Assembly: GCA_016462245.1 (NCBI GenBank)
Contig: JAEMTR010000024.1
Coordinates: 1-12,732, forward strand
Direction: 5' to 3'
Length of the DNA: 12,732 bases
Origin: Solirubrobacteraceae bacterium
GTDB taxonomy: Bacteria > Actinomycetota > Thermoleophilia > Solirubrobacterales > Solirubrobacteraceae
Shown here: piece by piece, positions 1 through 6,738 of the stretch
How positions within the stretch are numbered: position 1 is the first letter of the stretch
How the letters are laid out: each line of letters starts with the position of its first letter
Notes under the pieces: generated by a model
Told to the model about the DNA's origin: nothing
Database searches by the model: none
Seen by the model: only the letters and a program-made list of their open reading frames with translations
Translations under genes and position numbers: made by a program

Positions 1-561
1 GTCATCGCCGGGTAGATCGACGCGGATTGCGCTCGTCAGCTCGCTGAAGAGGCGTGACCACGCGTCGCGCCCGGTGACGGCCTTCTCGGCCGAGAGCTTC
101 TCCTCGGCTTCGCTGAGCAGGTGGGGGCGGTAGCGACGGATCGTCTGCAGGTAGTGGCGTGCCCGTTCAAGGCCGTCGGCTTCGAGCAGCTCTCCGGCGC
201 GCGCGTCATCAACTTCGGCCCATTCCAACTCGAAGAAGACGAGCTTCGTTTCAATTCCTGTCGCGAGCTCCTGAACGCGAGCCATCAGCGCGCCATTGGC
301 TGGGTCTTCTGTGTCGGCTGCGAAGCGGAGGTGCGCGTAGTTCCCAGCGCGGCCGACGAGATCACTGATGATCGCCAACTCGGCTACGGCCAGCGCGAGG
401 CCCGGGCCGTCAAGCTCGCTCACCTTGCCGGCGTGGGCTGCTGCCAGCGCGGCGGCGCGGCGGTCGGCGTCAGCGAGCAGCTCATCGCACTCCGCTGGGC
501 CGCCCCCATCGACTAGATCTTCAAGCTGCCAGGTGACGTCATTTACCGCTGTATCGCTCAT
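1..561 (-). CDS. pepF: M3-family oligoendopeptidase F, N-terminal part (cut by window edge)
   Basis: The minus strand is open from an ATG at 561-559 to the left edge, giving 187 residues starting MSDTAVNDVTWQLEDL. The pattern fits the N-terminal helical part of oligoendopeptidase F (peptidase family M3): a W-x-L-x-DL start, an NYAHLRFAADTEDP segment near residue 75, FFELEW near residue 110, then HYLQTIRRYRPHLLSEAEEK and GRDAWSRLFSELTSAI. The HExxH zinc motif would lie further on, outside the window, so catalytic residues cannot be checked. Family members are soluble cytoplasmic zinc endopeptidases that cut short peptides, usually about 600 residues long. No Shine-Dalgarno sequence precedes the ATG; a -10 box six bases upstream suggests a leaderless mRNA. 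It lies 274 bases downstream of cydC on the same strand but appears to have its own promoter. The family call is from remembered motifs, not a search. Confidence 0.82.
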   Translation of the reverse strand, partial: MSDTAVNDVTWQLEDLVDGGGPAECDELLADADRRAAALAAAHAGKVSELDGPGLALAVAELAIISDLVGRAGNYAHLRFAADTEDPANGALMARVQELATGIETKLVFFELEWAEVDDARAGELLEADGLERARHYLQTIRRYRPHLLSEAEEKLSAEKAVTGRDAWSRLFSELTSAIRVDLPGDD

Positions 562-567
562 CGGGCG

Positions 568-597
568 AGGATAAGGGCAACAGAAAATCGCTGTCGG
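568..597 (-). promoter_or_regulatory. Leaderless-type promoter of pepF
   Basis: On the minus strand CCGACA (597-592), an 18-base spacer, and TATCCT (573-568) form a plausible -35/-10 pair. Exactly six bases (CGCCCG) separate the -10 box from the ATG at 561, so the expected +1 base is the A of the start codon. There is no Shine-Dalgarno sequence, which agrees with a leaderless transcript. Confidence 0.5.
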
Positions 598-653
598 CAG
601 CCCTTAATCGGAGGTCAATTCTCCTAAATAGCGGCATCATCGCGGCCGACCCC

Positions 654-682
654 TTGACGCCGTTTGGAGCGATCCCTATCTT
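654..682 (+). promoter_or_regulatory. Near-consensus sigma-70-type promoter with no gene behind it
   Basis: TTGACG (654-659), a 17-base spacer and TATCTT (677-682) form the best-matching promoter in the window. The start point would be about 689. No sense gene follows: a transcript would cross 689-835 and then run antisense into the end of cydC. The stretch 562-835 otherwise holds only the pepF promoter. Within 729-800 there are possible stems: CCTCCCTC can pair with GAGCGAGG with one mismatch, and CCC-AGCAAT-GGG forms a small hairpin. This may be a small RNA or antisense RNA gene, but I recognise no known RNA family. Confidence 0.4.
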
Positions 683-835
683 GAATTTCAGACGCGGTGT
701 CCGAGCCGCAAAGAGCGACGATCAGGGATGTAAGATCGCGCCTCCCTCACCGGAACTGAACCCAGCAATGGGGAACGAGATGGAGCGAGGGGTCCCAGAG
801 TGGCTCGGCCCGCGTCGCTTTATGTCCGCAGCCAG

Positions 836-2593
836 TTATGCCGCTGCTGACAGCCTGGCAAGAGCGCCGTTAGCGGCGATCAGTTCGCCCCAAGTGCCGC
901 GCTCTACTACCGCGCCCGCCTCGAGCACGATGATTTCGTCGAAGTCTTCGAGCCCTTCAACGGTGTGCGTGATCACCAACATCGCGCGGCGGTCGCTGCG
1001 CTCTGAGCCGATCGCGCTCAGTAGGTCGCGCGCGCCGGCCGCGTCAAGGTTGGCGGTCGGCTCGTCGAGGATCACGATCTGCGACCGGGCGATAAATCCG
1101 CGCGCCAGCGCAATTCTCCCGCGCTGGCCGCCGGAGACCTCAGCGCCTTCCTCGCCGACCAGCGTTTCGATCCCCCCGGGAAGCGAAGCGATCCAGGGGC
1201 CGAGGCCGGCGCGGGCCAGTGCGGCGATGATCTTCTCGTCGCTGGCCTCCGGCGCTGCGAGGCGCACGTTCTGCGCAATCGTCGTCGTGAAGAGGTAAGC
1301 ATCCTGGCTAACGAGCCGGACCGCGCTGCGCAGCGCGTCTTGGCTTAGCTCACGGATATCGCAGCCGCCGAGGGTGACGGAGCCACTGCTGGGGTCGAGG
1401 AAGCGAACCGCGCAGCTCGCCAGCGTCGTCTTGCCGGCGCCACTGGCGCCCACTAGGGCAATCCGTGAGCCGGGCTCAAGCGTGGCGCTTACGTTGCTGA
1501 GCGCTGGCTGCTCGCGGCCTTCGAAGCGCACGCAAAGGTCTTCGAACACCAGCGCTCCGCCGGGTGGCAGCGGTGCTGGCGAGGGGGGATCGCTAACCGG
1601 AACCGGCGCCTGCGTGACGGTTTCGAGCCGCGCCGCAGCTTGCGCGCAGGCGGTCAGCCGTTGCGCCGCGTCTGGTAGCCCGACTACTGCCTCAAAGGCG
1701 CCGATCGTGAGGAAGACAATCCCGGCCAGCAGCACGCCGTCGAGCTGCCCAGCGGCGGTTGCCTGAACGCCGATCGCGGCAACCGCGACCATCGCGACGC
1801 CGCCGATCGCCACGCCAGCTCCACTGGTGACGCCGCTGATCCAAGCCCCAGGACGCTCTGTCGCGGCCAGTTTCGCGTCGGCCTGCTCGATCCGCTGCGC
1901 CCACTGCTGCTCGCGGCCGTAGACGGCCAGTTCGGCGGCGCCGCTGACCAGTTCGACGAGCTCGGCGCTGAGCTGCGCTCGCGCCGGCCCTTCGCGTAGC
2001 CCCGAATGCCTGCCTGCCCGCGCCGCGAACGCTGGCAGCAGTAGGCCAGCGATCAACATCGCCGCGACCAGCACGACGGCGCCGGCGGGCAGCACGATTG
2101 CCACCGCGACGGCAAGCACCGCGATTGCGAGGATCGCGATCAGCGGCGGCCCGAGCGCGCGCAGGTAAAGGTCTTGGAGCGTGTCGACGTCGCCGACGAA
2201 GCGGCTCAGAACGTCGCCGCTGCGAATCCCGCGTAATCCTTCCGGCACGAGCGGGATTAGCCGCTGAAAGAAGCGCACGCGAAGGTCTGCCAGCACGCGG
2301 AAGGCGAAGTCGTGCGAGACGAGCCGCTCGCAGTAGCGCAGCAGCGCCCGGGCGATCGCGAACGCACGAACGCCGACGGTGAAGATTGTCAGCGTCAGAA
2401 TCTCAGGCCGCAGCGCCGCCTTGCTGATCAGTACGCCGGCCACGGCGAGCAGCCCGACAGCGGCCAAGATCGCTCCGGCGCCGAGCGCGATCGAGAGGAT
2501 CAGTTGCCCGCGGCGCGGGCTGACGAGTCGCGCTGCGCGCTCCAGAGCTCGCCAACGGTTTTGCTCCGGCTTCAAGGCTCGGGCGCTGCTCAT
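836..2593 (-). CDS. cydC: Thiol reductant ABC exporter subunit CydC
   Basis: This 585-residue half-transporter has an N-terminal membrane domain of about six helices (residues 30-310) and a C-terminal ATPase. The membrane part carries the CydC-like stretch RYCERLVSHDFAFRVLADLR (87-106). The ATPase shows Walker A GASGAGKTT (382-390), a Q-loop glutamine (430), signature SGGQ (487-490), Walker B IVILDEP (506-512) and the H-loop histidine of ITHT (543). CydC pairs with CydD in the inner membrane to export cysteine and glutathione to the outside, a step needed to assemble cytochrome bd and mature c-type haems. Its ATG overlaps the cydD stop in ATGA, so the two are translationally coupled. The length is normal and no key residue is missing. 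No clear terminator follows the TAA at 838-836. Confidence 0.93.
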   Translation of the reverse strand: MSSARALKPEQNRWRALERAARLVSPRRGQLILSIALGAGAILAAVGLLAVAGVLISKAALRPEILTLTIFTVGVRAFAIARALLRYCERLVSHDFAFRVLADLRVRFFQRLIPLVPEGLRGIRSGDVLSRFVGDVDTLQDLYLRALGPPLIAILAIAVLAVAVAIVLPAGAVVLVAAMLIAGLLLPAFAARAGRHSGLREGPARAQLSAELVELVSGAAELAVYGREQQWAQRIEQADAKLAATERPGAWISGVTSGAGVAIGGVAMVAVAAIGVQATAAGQLDGVLLAGIVFLTIGAFEAVVGLPDAAQRLTACAQAAARLETVTQAPVPVSDPPSPAPLPPGGALVFEDLCVRFEGREQPALSNVSATLEPGSRIALVGASGAGKTTLASCAVRFLDPSSGSVTLGGCDIRELSQDALRSAVRLVSQDAYLFTTTIAQNVRLAAPEASDEKIIAALARAGLGPWIASLPGGIETLVGEEGAEVSGGQRGRIALARGFIARSQIVILDEPTANLDAAGARDLLSAIGSERSDRRAMLVITHTVEGLEDFDEIIVLEAGAVVERGTWGELIAANGALARLSAAA

Positions 2594-4290
2594 CGCTCGA
2601 CCTGCCCGTCAACGACGATGCCTTCGCGCAGCGTGATGATGCGGTCTGCCGCTGCCGCCAGCGCCGGTCGATGAACGACAAGCAGCACGCTGCGTGATTG
2701 GCTAAGGCGCGCGATCGAGTCACCGATTTCGGCCGACGACTCGGCGTCGAGGTGCGCGGTCGGTTCGTCAAGGATTACGAGTGGCGCATCACGCAGGAAG
2801 GCTCGCGCCAGCGCCACGCGCTGAGTCTCTCCAGCCGAGAGCGTCCGCTGGCCTTCGCCGAGCCGGGTCTCAAGCCCTTGCGGCATTGAATCGATCAGCC
2901 GCTCCAGGCCAGCGTCGGCGCAGGCCGCCGCTAGCGCGCCATCGTCGGCGTCTGGCCGACCAAGGCGAATGTTCTCGGCCAGCGTTGCGCTGAAGAGCGT
3001 CGGCCGCTGCGGCACCCAGGCGAGATGCTGGCGCCACTCCTTCGGGTCGACTTCGAGCAGGTCAACACCGTTGCAGAGGATTCGCCCAGATTGAGCGTCA
3101 AGTAGTCGCAGGATCAGCGCCGCGACGGTGCTCTTCCCTTCGCCGCTCGGTCCGACCAAAGCCAACTGCTCGCCGGGACTGATCGTGAGGTCGATCGACT
3201 CCAGTACCGCCTCGCCACGGCCCTCGTAAGCGAAACCAACGTTTTCAAGCACCAGCGGGCCCATTCTTGGGTCAGGAGACGGCAGCGGCGCCGCAGGGAC
3301 GCTCACAGCTGCAGGAGCGTCGAGCACCGCAAAGCACTCCTGCGCGGCGGTCAGCCCGTCGGTACTGGCGTGAAACTGCTGCCCAACCATTCGGACCGGC
3401 AGATAGAGCTCGGGCGCCAGCAGCAGCACCGCTAGAGCGGTCGAAAACTCAAGTCCGCCGTTGATCAGTTGGATCGCGACCGCCGCCGCCACCAGCGCCG
3501 TCCCCATCATTGCCGCCAGCTCCAGTACGAGCGATGAGAGGAAGGCGATCCGCAGCGTCACCATCGTCTCTTTTCGGTACTGCTCGCCGGTGTCGCGCAG
3601 CGACTCAAGCTGGCGCTGGGCGCGGTCGTTGGCCTTTAGCGTTTGTAGCCCCTTGACGGCGTCAAGGAAGTGCGCGCTCAGCAGCGAGAGCGTGCGCCAA
3701 CGCCGTTCGGTCGCGGTTCGTGCTGCCAGCCCGATCAAGATCATGAAGAACGGAATGATCGGCAGCGTCACCAGCAGAATTGCCCCGGCAGCAAAGTCGC
3801 GGGGGAAGATGTAGATCAGGATCACGACCGGAACGACGACGGCCAGCACCAGCTGCGGCAGGTAGCGGGCGAAGTAGGCCTCGAGCGAGCTGAGGCCCTG
3901 AACGGCGTTGGTGACCAGCTCACCGGCCCGTTGGCCGCGCAGCCCGGCCGGGCGCGTCTCGAGCATGTGGGCGGTCAGGCTGGCGCGAAGTTCGCCGACG
4001 ACGCGGCGAGCGCCGAGTCGGCCGGAGGTTTCAAAACCAAAGGCGCAGAGCGCGCGCGCTCCAACGACTGCGACGAGAATCCACAGCTCGTCGCTTACCT
4101 CGCTCAGATCCTGCCCGCCTGGAAAGGCGCTGGCGATCACGCGGCCCAGCAGGACGGCCTGCGCGACTACCAGCAGTGACGTCGCAACGCCCAGCAAGAC
4201 GGCGCCGGCGAGCGGCACGCGCGCCGAACGGGTCGAGCGAAAAAGCCTGCGGTCAACTCCGCGTGGAGCGCTCTGGACGCGGCTTGCCAA
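2590..4290 (-). CDS. cydD: Thiol reductant ABC exporter subunit CydD
   Basis: This 566-residue half-transporter is the partner of CydC. The first membrane segment (about 26-52, GVATSLLVVAQAVLLG) is typical of actinobacterial CydD, and further helices lie near 70-90, 145-190 and 250-300. The ATPase has Walker A GPSGEGKST (380-388), Q-loop Q428, signature LSAGE (484-488), Walker B LVILDEP (504-510) and H540. The alanine in the signature is, as I recall, common in CydD and not a defect. The start is a TTG at 4290-4288, seven bases after the stop of the preceding short reading frame. No ATG or Shine-Dalgarno sequence is available there, so initiation probably depends on coupling to upstream translation. 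The VDRRLF motif at residues 12-17, near the usual N-terminus, supports this start. cydD and cydC overlap by four bases. Confidence 0.92.
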   Translation of the reverse strand: MASRVQSAPRGVDRRLFRSTRSARVPLAGAVLLGVATSLLVVAQAVLLGRVIASAFPGGQDLSEVSDELWILVAVVGARALCAFGFETSGRLGARRVVGELRASLTAHMLETRPAGLRGQRAGELVTNAVQGLSSLEAYFARYLPQLVLAVVVPVVILIYIFPRDFAAGAILLVTLPIIPFFMILIGLAARTATERRWRTLSLLSAHFLDAVKGLQTLKANDRAQRQLESLRDTGEQYRKETMVTLRIAFLSSLVLELAAMMGTALVAAAVAIQLINGGLEFSTALAVLLLAPELYLPVRMVGQQFHASTDGLTAAQECFAVLDAPAAVSVPAAPLPSPDPRMGPLVLENVGFAYEGRGEAVLESIDLTISPGEQLALVGPSGEGKSTVAALILRLLDAQSGRILCNGVDLLEVDPKEWRQHLAWVPQRPTLFSATLAENIRLGRPDADDGALAAACADAGLERLIDSMPQGLETRLGEGQRTLSAGETQRVALARAFLRDAPLVILDEPTAHLDAESSAEIGDSIARLSQSRSVLLVVHRPALAAAADRIITLREGIVVDGQVER

Positions 4291-4297
4291 CTGCAGA

Positions 4298-4513
4298 TCA
4301 GCCGCTAGTGGCTGATGTGGGGCCGGTTTCCTCGGTCGCTCCCGAACCGCGCATCAGGTCGATCGGGTTCTTGGCCTTCGGGTCGAACCCTCGCGGCGAG
4401 ACGCGCTGGCGGAAGACCCAATATGTCCAAGCTGTGTAACCGAGCACAGCCATCAACATTACAACCGTCACGATCGTGATGACAGCGAGCGGTAGGGGAG
4501 AGGCCGAGCTCAG
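4298..4513 (-). pseudogene. Apparent 3'-end remnant of cydB, directly upstream of cydD
   Basis: A minus-strand frame opens at the stop codon of the regulator gene and ends at TGA 4300-4298. It encodes about 70 residues that resemble the last part of CydB: SSASPLPLAVITIVTV, a hydrophobic helix, then GYTAWTYWVFRQRV and a polar tail ending SATSG. In CydB the last helix typically ends in an aromatic-rich WTYWVFR-like segment followed by a basic stretch, as here. There is no ATG or GTG before the similarity begins: the frame starts at a non-standard CTG, and the first usable start, GTG at 4471-4469, falls inside the helix. This is the look of a gene with its 5' part removed. The cydB 5' part in this window is at 11880 on the other strand. 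Alternatively it is a translated one-helix protein of 57 residues from that GTG; it does not resemble CydX. Similarity is judged from memory. Confidence 0.5.
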
Positions 4514-5250
4514 CTGCCTTTAGTCAACTTCGAGCTGTCGAAGAGCCCGTTGGCAATTGCGTAGTTGACCAGATCGGCGCGCGTACTGAGGTCGAGTTTG
4601 CGGAGAATCCGCGCACGGTGCGATTCGATCGTCCGAACCGAAAGGTTGAGCTGTTCGGCGATCTCACTGTTGGTGTGCCCAAGCGCGACGGCCTCGATGA
4701 TCTGCTGCTCGCGTTCGGTCAGCGGCGACGATTTAACGCCACTTCCTGCCATCGTGATTGCGACCGTGACCTGAGCACTAATCCACGGGCTGTCAACGCT
4801 GCCGCGATCGATTGCCTTGAGCAGTTCGGCTGGATCCTCAGACCTGAGCACGTACCCCGCCGCTCCAGCGGCCAGCGCATCGCCTGCCTGGTCGGGGCGA
4901 TCGCTGTCGGCGAGGATTACGACTTTGGAGTTGGGCGAGGCTGTCCGCAGCGCGCTGATCATCACGATCATCGCATCGGAATTGTCGGCCTCGGGCGGGT
5001 GGTAGAGGACCACCTCTGGTTTGTGGCCGGCGGCCGCGCGAATCGAGTCATCCAGTCCCGATGTGATGGCCACAACATCGATCCCACCAGCCGCAGTGAG
5101 CAGTGACGCTATCGCGCTGCTGATCAGCAGCGGCCCGTCTGCCAAGATCAGGCGAATCGCCCTGCTTTCGGCGTCCGCGTCAGTTGGCAGAGGCGATTCG
5201 TTGCTGCTCTTGGGCTCCGCGGTTGACAAGTCGCGCTCCTCGCGGCGCAT
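4510..5250 (-). CDS. NarL/LuxR-type regulator with degenerate receiver domain (regulator A)
   Basis: This 246-residue protein has a receiver-like domain (about 31-150) and a C-terminal LuxR helix-turn-helix (LTEREQQIIEAVALGHTNSEIAEQLNLS..., 177-232). In canonical receivers the third strand ends in the phospho-acceptor Asp; here PEVVLYH puts His84 there. The acidic pocket has only one Asp (AD, 37-38), the conserved Thr/Ser is Ala114, and the switch Lys is Arg136. Phosphorylation control is therefore unlikely, although DNA binding should be intact. The stop overlaps the cydB-like remnant and cydD follows, so it is probably cotranscribed with cydDC. Two starts are possible: ATG at 5250 with little ribosome-binding signal, or TTG at 5229-5227 with GAGGAG six bases upstream. 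The first seven residues (MRREERD) are low in information, so the TTG may be the true start. Target genes are not known. Confidence 0.88.
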   Translation of the reverse strand: MRREERDLSTAEPKSSNESPLPTDADAESRAIRLILADGPLLISSAIASLLTAAGGIDVVAITSGLDDSIRAAAGHKPEVVLYHPPEADNSDAMIVMISALRTASPNSKVVILADSDRPDQAGDALAAGAAGYVLRSEDPAELLKAIDRGSVDSPWISAQVTVAITMAGSGVKSSPLTEREQQIIEAVALGHTNSEIAEQLNLSVRTIESHRARILRKLDLSTRADLVNYAIANGLFDSSKLTKGS

Positions 5251-5421
5251 TTCAGATCATCTACCCCGATTGCGCCCCTGTTGGCGATTAACAGAACCAA
5301 TGGTAAGTCTGCGCGGGTGCGGAAACCGCGTAGTTTCTACTCAGCTTATGCGGATAAGTGCTCTACCACAGCAGCTATTGGCCGACTGCTCCGAGCCCAG
5401 TTGCCTGGCGCTGGCGACTCG

Positions 5422-5451
5422 GTGATCGAATCAGCGACCTGCCGCTAGAAT
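5422..5451 (+). promoter_or_regulatory. Probable ssrA promoter
   Basis: TAGAAT (5446-5451) is a five-of-six match to the -10 consensus, with a weak -35 (GTGATC, 5422-5427) at 18 bases. The start point would be near 5458, leaving about 23 bases for RNase P to remove before the mature 5' end at 5481. The remaining part of the gap between regulator A and ssrA (5251-5421) holds no feature I can support. Confidence 0.45.
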
Positions 5452-5480
5452 GGGCTTTGCAGTTAGTTAGTACATCCCTA

Positions 5481-5842
5481 GGGGACGACAGGCTTCGACG
5501 TGGTCGGATCGTGGGGGTGGTTGCGAGCCGAGGTTCCCGGAGGCCTCGTAAATCACCGGGAAAACCATATGTGCGGACTCTCACGAGTACGCCCTCGCCG
5601 CCTAGCACACCGCTAGCGCTGTGAGGTTCGGAGCCCGGCCTGCCGGCCGTCGGGATCTCCGGATCAAACGCCGGCTTACCTGGGGAGGATCGTTCTCGCC
5701 AAACTGGGGAAATCTTTAGAGAACTGGCTTCACGCAACCCCGCCGGCGAGGCGAGCGCGAAGTGAGATTAGAGCGCCGGATACGCTCGTAGACATCACCT
5801 CTTACGCGACCGCGGACGTGGGTTCGATTCCCACCGTCTCCA
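5481..5842 (+). ncRNA. ssrA: Transfer-messenger RNA (tmRNA)
   Basis: tmRNA rescues stalled ribosomes with SmpB and adds a degradation tag. The 5' end GGGGACGACAGGCTTCGACG is the conserved tmRNA opening. It pairs with CGTCTCC (5835-5841) to form the 7-bp acceptor stem, including the G3-U70 pair recognised by alanyl-tRNA synthetase. The T-arm is GTGGG-TTCGATT-CCCAC (5818-5834). The discriminator base is A5842, and the next bases are TCA, so the CCA end is not encoded. The tag frame is 5573-5605: ten codons and TAG, encoding ADSHEYALAA. With the alanine carried by the tmRNA the tag is AADSHEYALAA. The bases before the resume codon are TATGT, keeping the U and A at -5 and -4 as in E. coli. The mature RNA is 362 bases plus CCA. 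It runs convergently into regulator B, ten bases away, with no evident terminator. Confidence 0.96.
5573..5605 (+). other. tmRNA tag-peptide reading frame
   Basis: The frame GCG GAC TCT CAC GAG TAC, then GCC CTC GCC GCC TAG encodes ADSHEYALAA. The YALAA end is the usual signal for ClpXP-type proteases. CTAGC at 5602-5606 can pair with GCTAG at 5612-5616, placing the TAG stop at the base of a small hairpin, as is usual for helix 5 of tmRNA. Confidence 0.92.
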
Positions 5843-5852
5843 TCATCTTCGC

Positions 5853-6524
5853 TCAAGCTAGAGCGGGTGGCGGAACCAGCATTCCGTCGGCCTGATCAAA
5901 CAGCCCGCTGTCTACAGCGAACTTAACTATTCCGGCTCGCGAAGCCAGATCAAGCTTGGTCAGGATTTCGGCGCGGCTGGCCTCGATTGTGCGGCGCGAG
6001 AGGTTCATCTCAACCGCGATCTCCTTACTCGTGTGCCCCCATGCGATCGAGCGTATAATCGATTCCTGCCGGGTGGTCAGGTGGTCTTCGTCGCCGCCGC
6101 GGTTGAGCGACGCAATTCCCATTGTCATCGCCGTGCTGACCCAGAGGTGGCCTGCGGCGACGCGGCGCGTCGCAACAGCCAATTCGGCTGGCAGCTCAGA
6201 CTCCAACAGGTAGCCCAGCGCGCCAGCGCTGAGCGCTGCCTGAGCCAAGGTTGCAGATGGGGATGCGGTCAGTACGAGGATCGCCGAGCGTGGCGAAGCG
6301 TCGTGAAGCTGTTCGATCCCCAGCTTGATCGGGTCAACGCCAATTGGTAGCGCGGTCGCGAAGAGGATCACGTCAGCTTGATGACCGCGGCAGGCGCTGA
6401 GCGTCTCGTCGCCGGATGCGGGCGCGGCGACGACTTCAATGTCAGCGTTTTCGACCAGCAGCGCAGCAAGTGCGGCTCGAAGTATTGCCTGTTCGTGGAC
6501 CAGTAGGACTGTGATCGGTTTCAT
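5853..6524 (-). CDS. NarL/LuxR-type regulator with degenerate receiver domain (regulator B)
   Basis: This 223-residue protein has a receiver-like domain (residues 3-125, MKPITVLLVHEQ...) and a LuxR helix-turn-helix (149-203, LTTRQESIIRSIAWGHTSKEIAVEMNLS). The receiver lacks the phospho-acceptor: ADVILFA has Ala56 in its place. The acidic pocket is His10-Glu11 and the switch Lys is Glu108; Thr86 is kept. It is a paralogue of regulators A and C, sharing the tail A-V/I-x-x-G-LF after the DNA-binding domain. The ATG at 6524 is preceded by GGGGGAA seven bases upstream, a fair ribosome-binding site. TATATT at 6559-6554 is a good -10 box and gives a leader of about 23 bases. It is divergent from regulator C and convergent with ssrA. 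The ligand or partner that might replace phosphorylation is unknown. Confidence 0.88.
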   Translation of the reverse strand: MKPITVLLVHEQAILRAALAALLVENADIEVVAAPASGDETLSACRGHQADVILFATALPIGVDPIKLGIEQLHDASPRSAILVLTASPSATLAQAALSAGALGYLLESELPAELAVATRRVAAGHLWVSTAMTMGIASLNRGGDEDHLTTRQESIIRSIAWGHTSKEIAVEMNLSRRTIEASRAEILTKLDLASRAGIVKFAVDSGLFDQADGMLVPPPALA

Positions 6525-6553
6525 CGTTGCGGTTCCCCCGATGCAAATTGTGG

Positions 6554-6559
6554 AATATA
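6554..6559 (-). promoter_or_regulatory. -10 box of regulator B
   Basis: TATATT on the minus strand matches five of six bases of the -10 consensus. A start point near 6547 would leave a short leader carrying the GGGGGAA ribosome-binding site. No convincing -35 box stands 16-19 bases further upstream. It lies in the 214-base divergent region shared with regulator C, which also holds an imperfect hairpin around 6614-6642 (CTCG...CGAG core). Confidence 0.4.
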
Positions 6560-6675
6560 CGCTACGCCAACTTTCGCCTTTTTGCAGGGTAGAAAGTACG
6601 GTCGCAGGCTCTCTCCTGCTCGAAGGCTAACGAGAGTAGGGAATTGCGGTTTACCACGGAACTTGCTGGAGCGGT

Positions 6676-6681
6676 TAGGTT
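6676..6681 (+). promoter_or_regulatory. -10 box of regulator C, suggesting leaderless start
   Basis: TAGGTT fits TANNNT. A TTACCA at 6651-6656 could be a -35 box with a long 19-base spacer. Six bases downstream, at 6688, is ATT, which is in frame with regulator C. The same six-base spacing is seen at other genes in the window. Confidence 0.35.
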
Positions 6682-6738
6682 GTCTCTATTGATCAAAATC
6701 AACTAGCTGAGCTGGCTGAGTGCGACAAGCCGATCACC

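Noticed and set aside
539..640. A 33-codon minus-strand frame (starting MMPLFRRIDL) overlapping the pepF start
   Set aside because: It has no ribosome-binding site, overlaps the pepF promoter and start in another frame, and matches no family I know.
786..835. tRNA-Ser-like opening (GGGGTCCCAGAGTGGCTCGG)
   Set aside because: No matching acceptor 3' half, anticodon arm or T-arm follows, and the cydC coding end begins at 836.
654..1298. A long plus-strand open frame across the end of cydC
   Set aside because: Most of it is antisense to the clearly real CydC ATPase domain; such frames are common opposite GC-rich genes, and its translation resembles no protein family.
4298..4471. The small one-helix frame upstream of cydD as a CydX-type accessory subunit
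   Set aside because: CydX proteins are shorter and lack the WTYWVFR ending; the similarity is to the CydB C-terminus. It remains possible that it is translated.
5811..5842. A T-arm and acceptor end that look like a tRNA gene
   Set aside because: The partner acceptor strand is 350 bases upstream and a tag frame lies between, so this is the tRNA-like end of tmRNA.
6614..6642. Imperfect hairpin between regulators B and C
   Set aside because: The stem has interior mismatches and only a four-base core, so it is not clearly more than chance.
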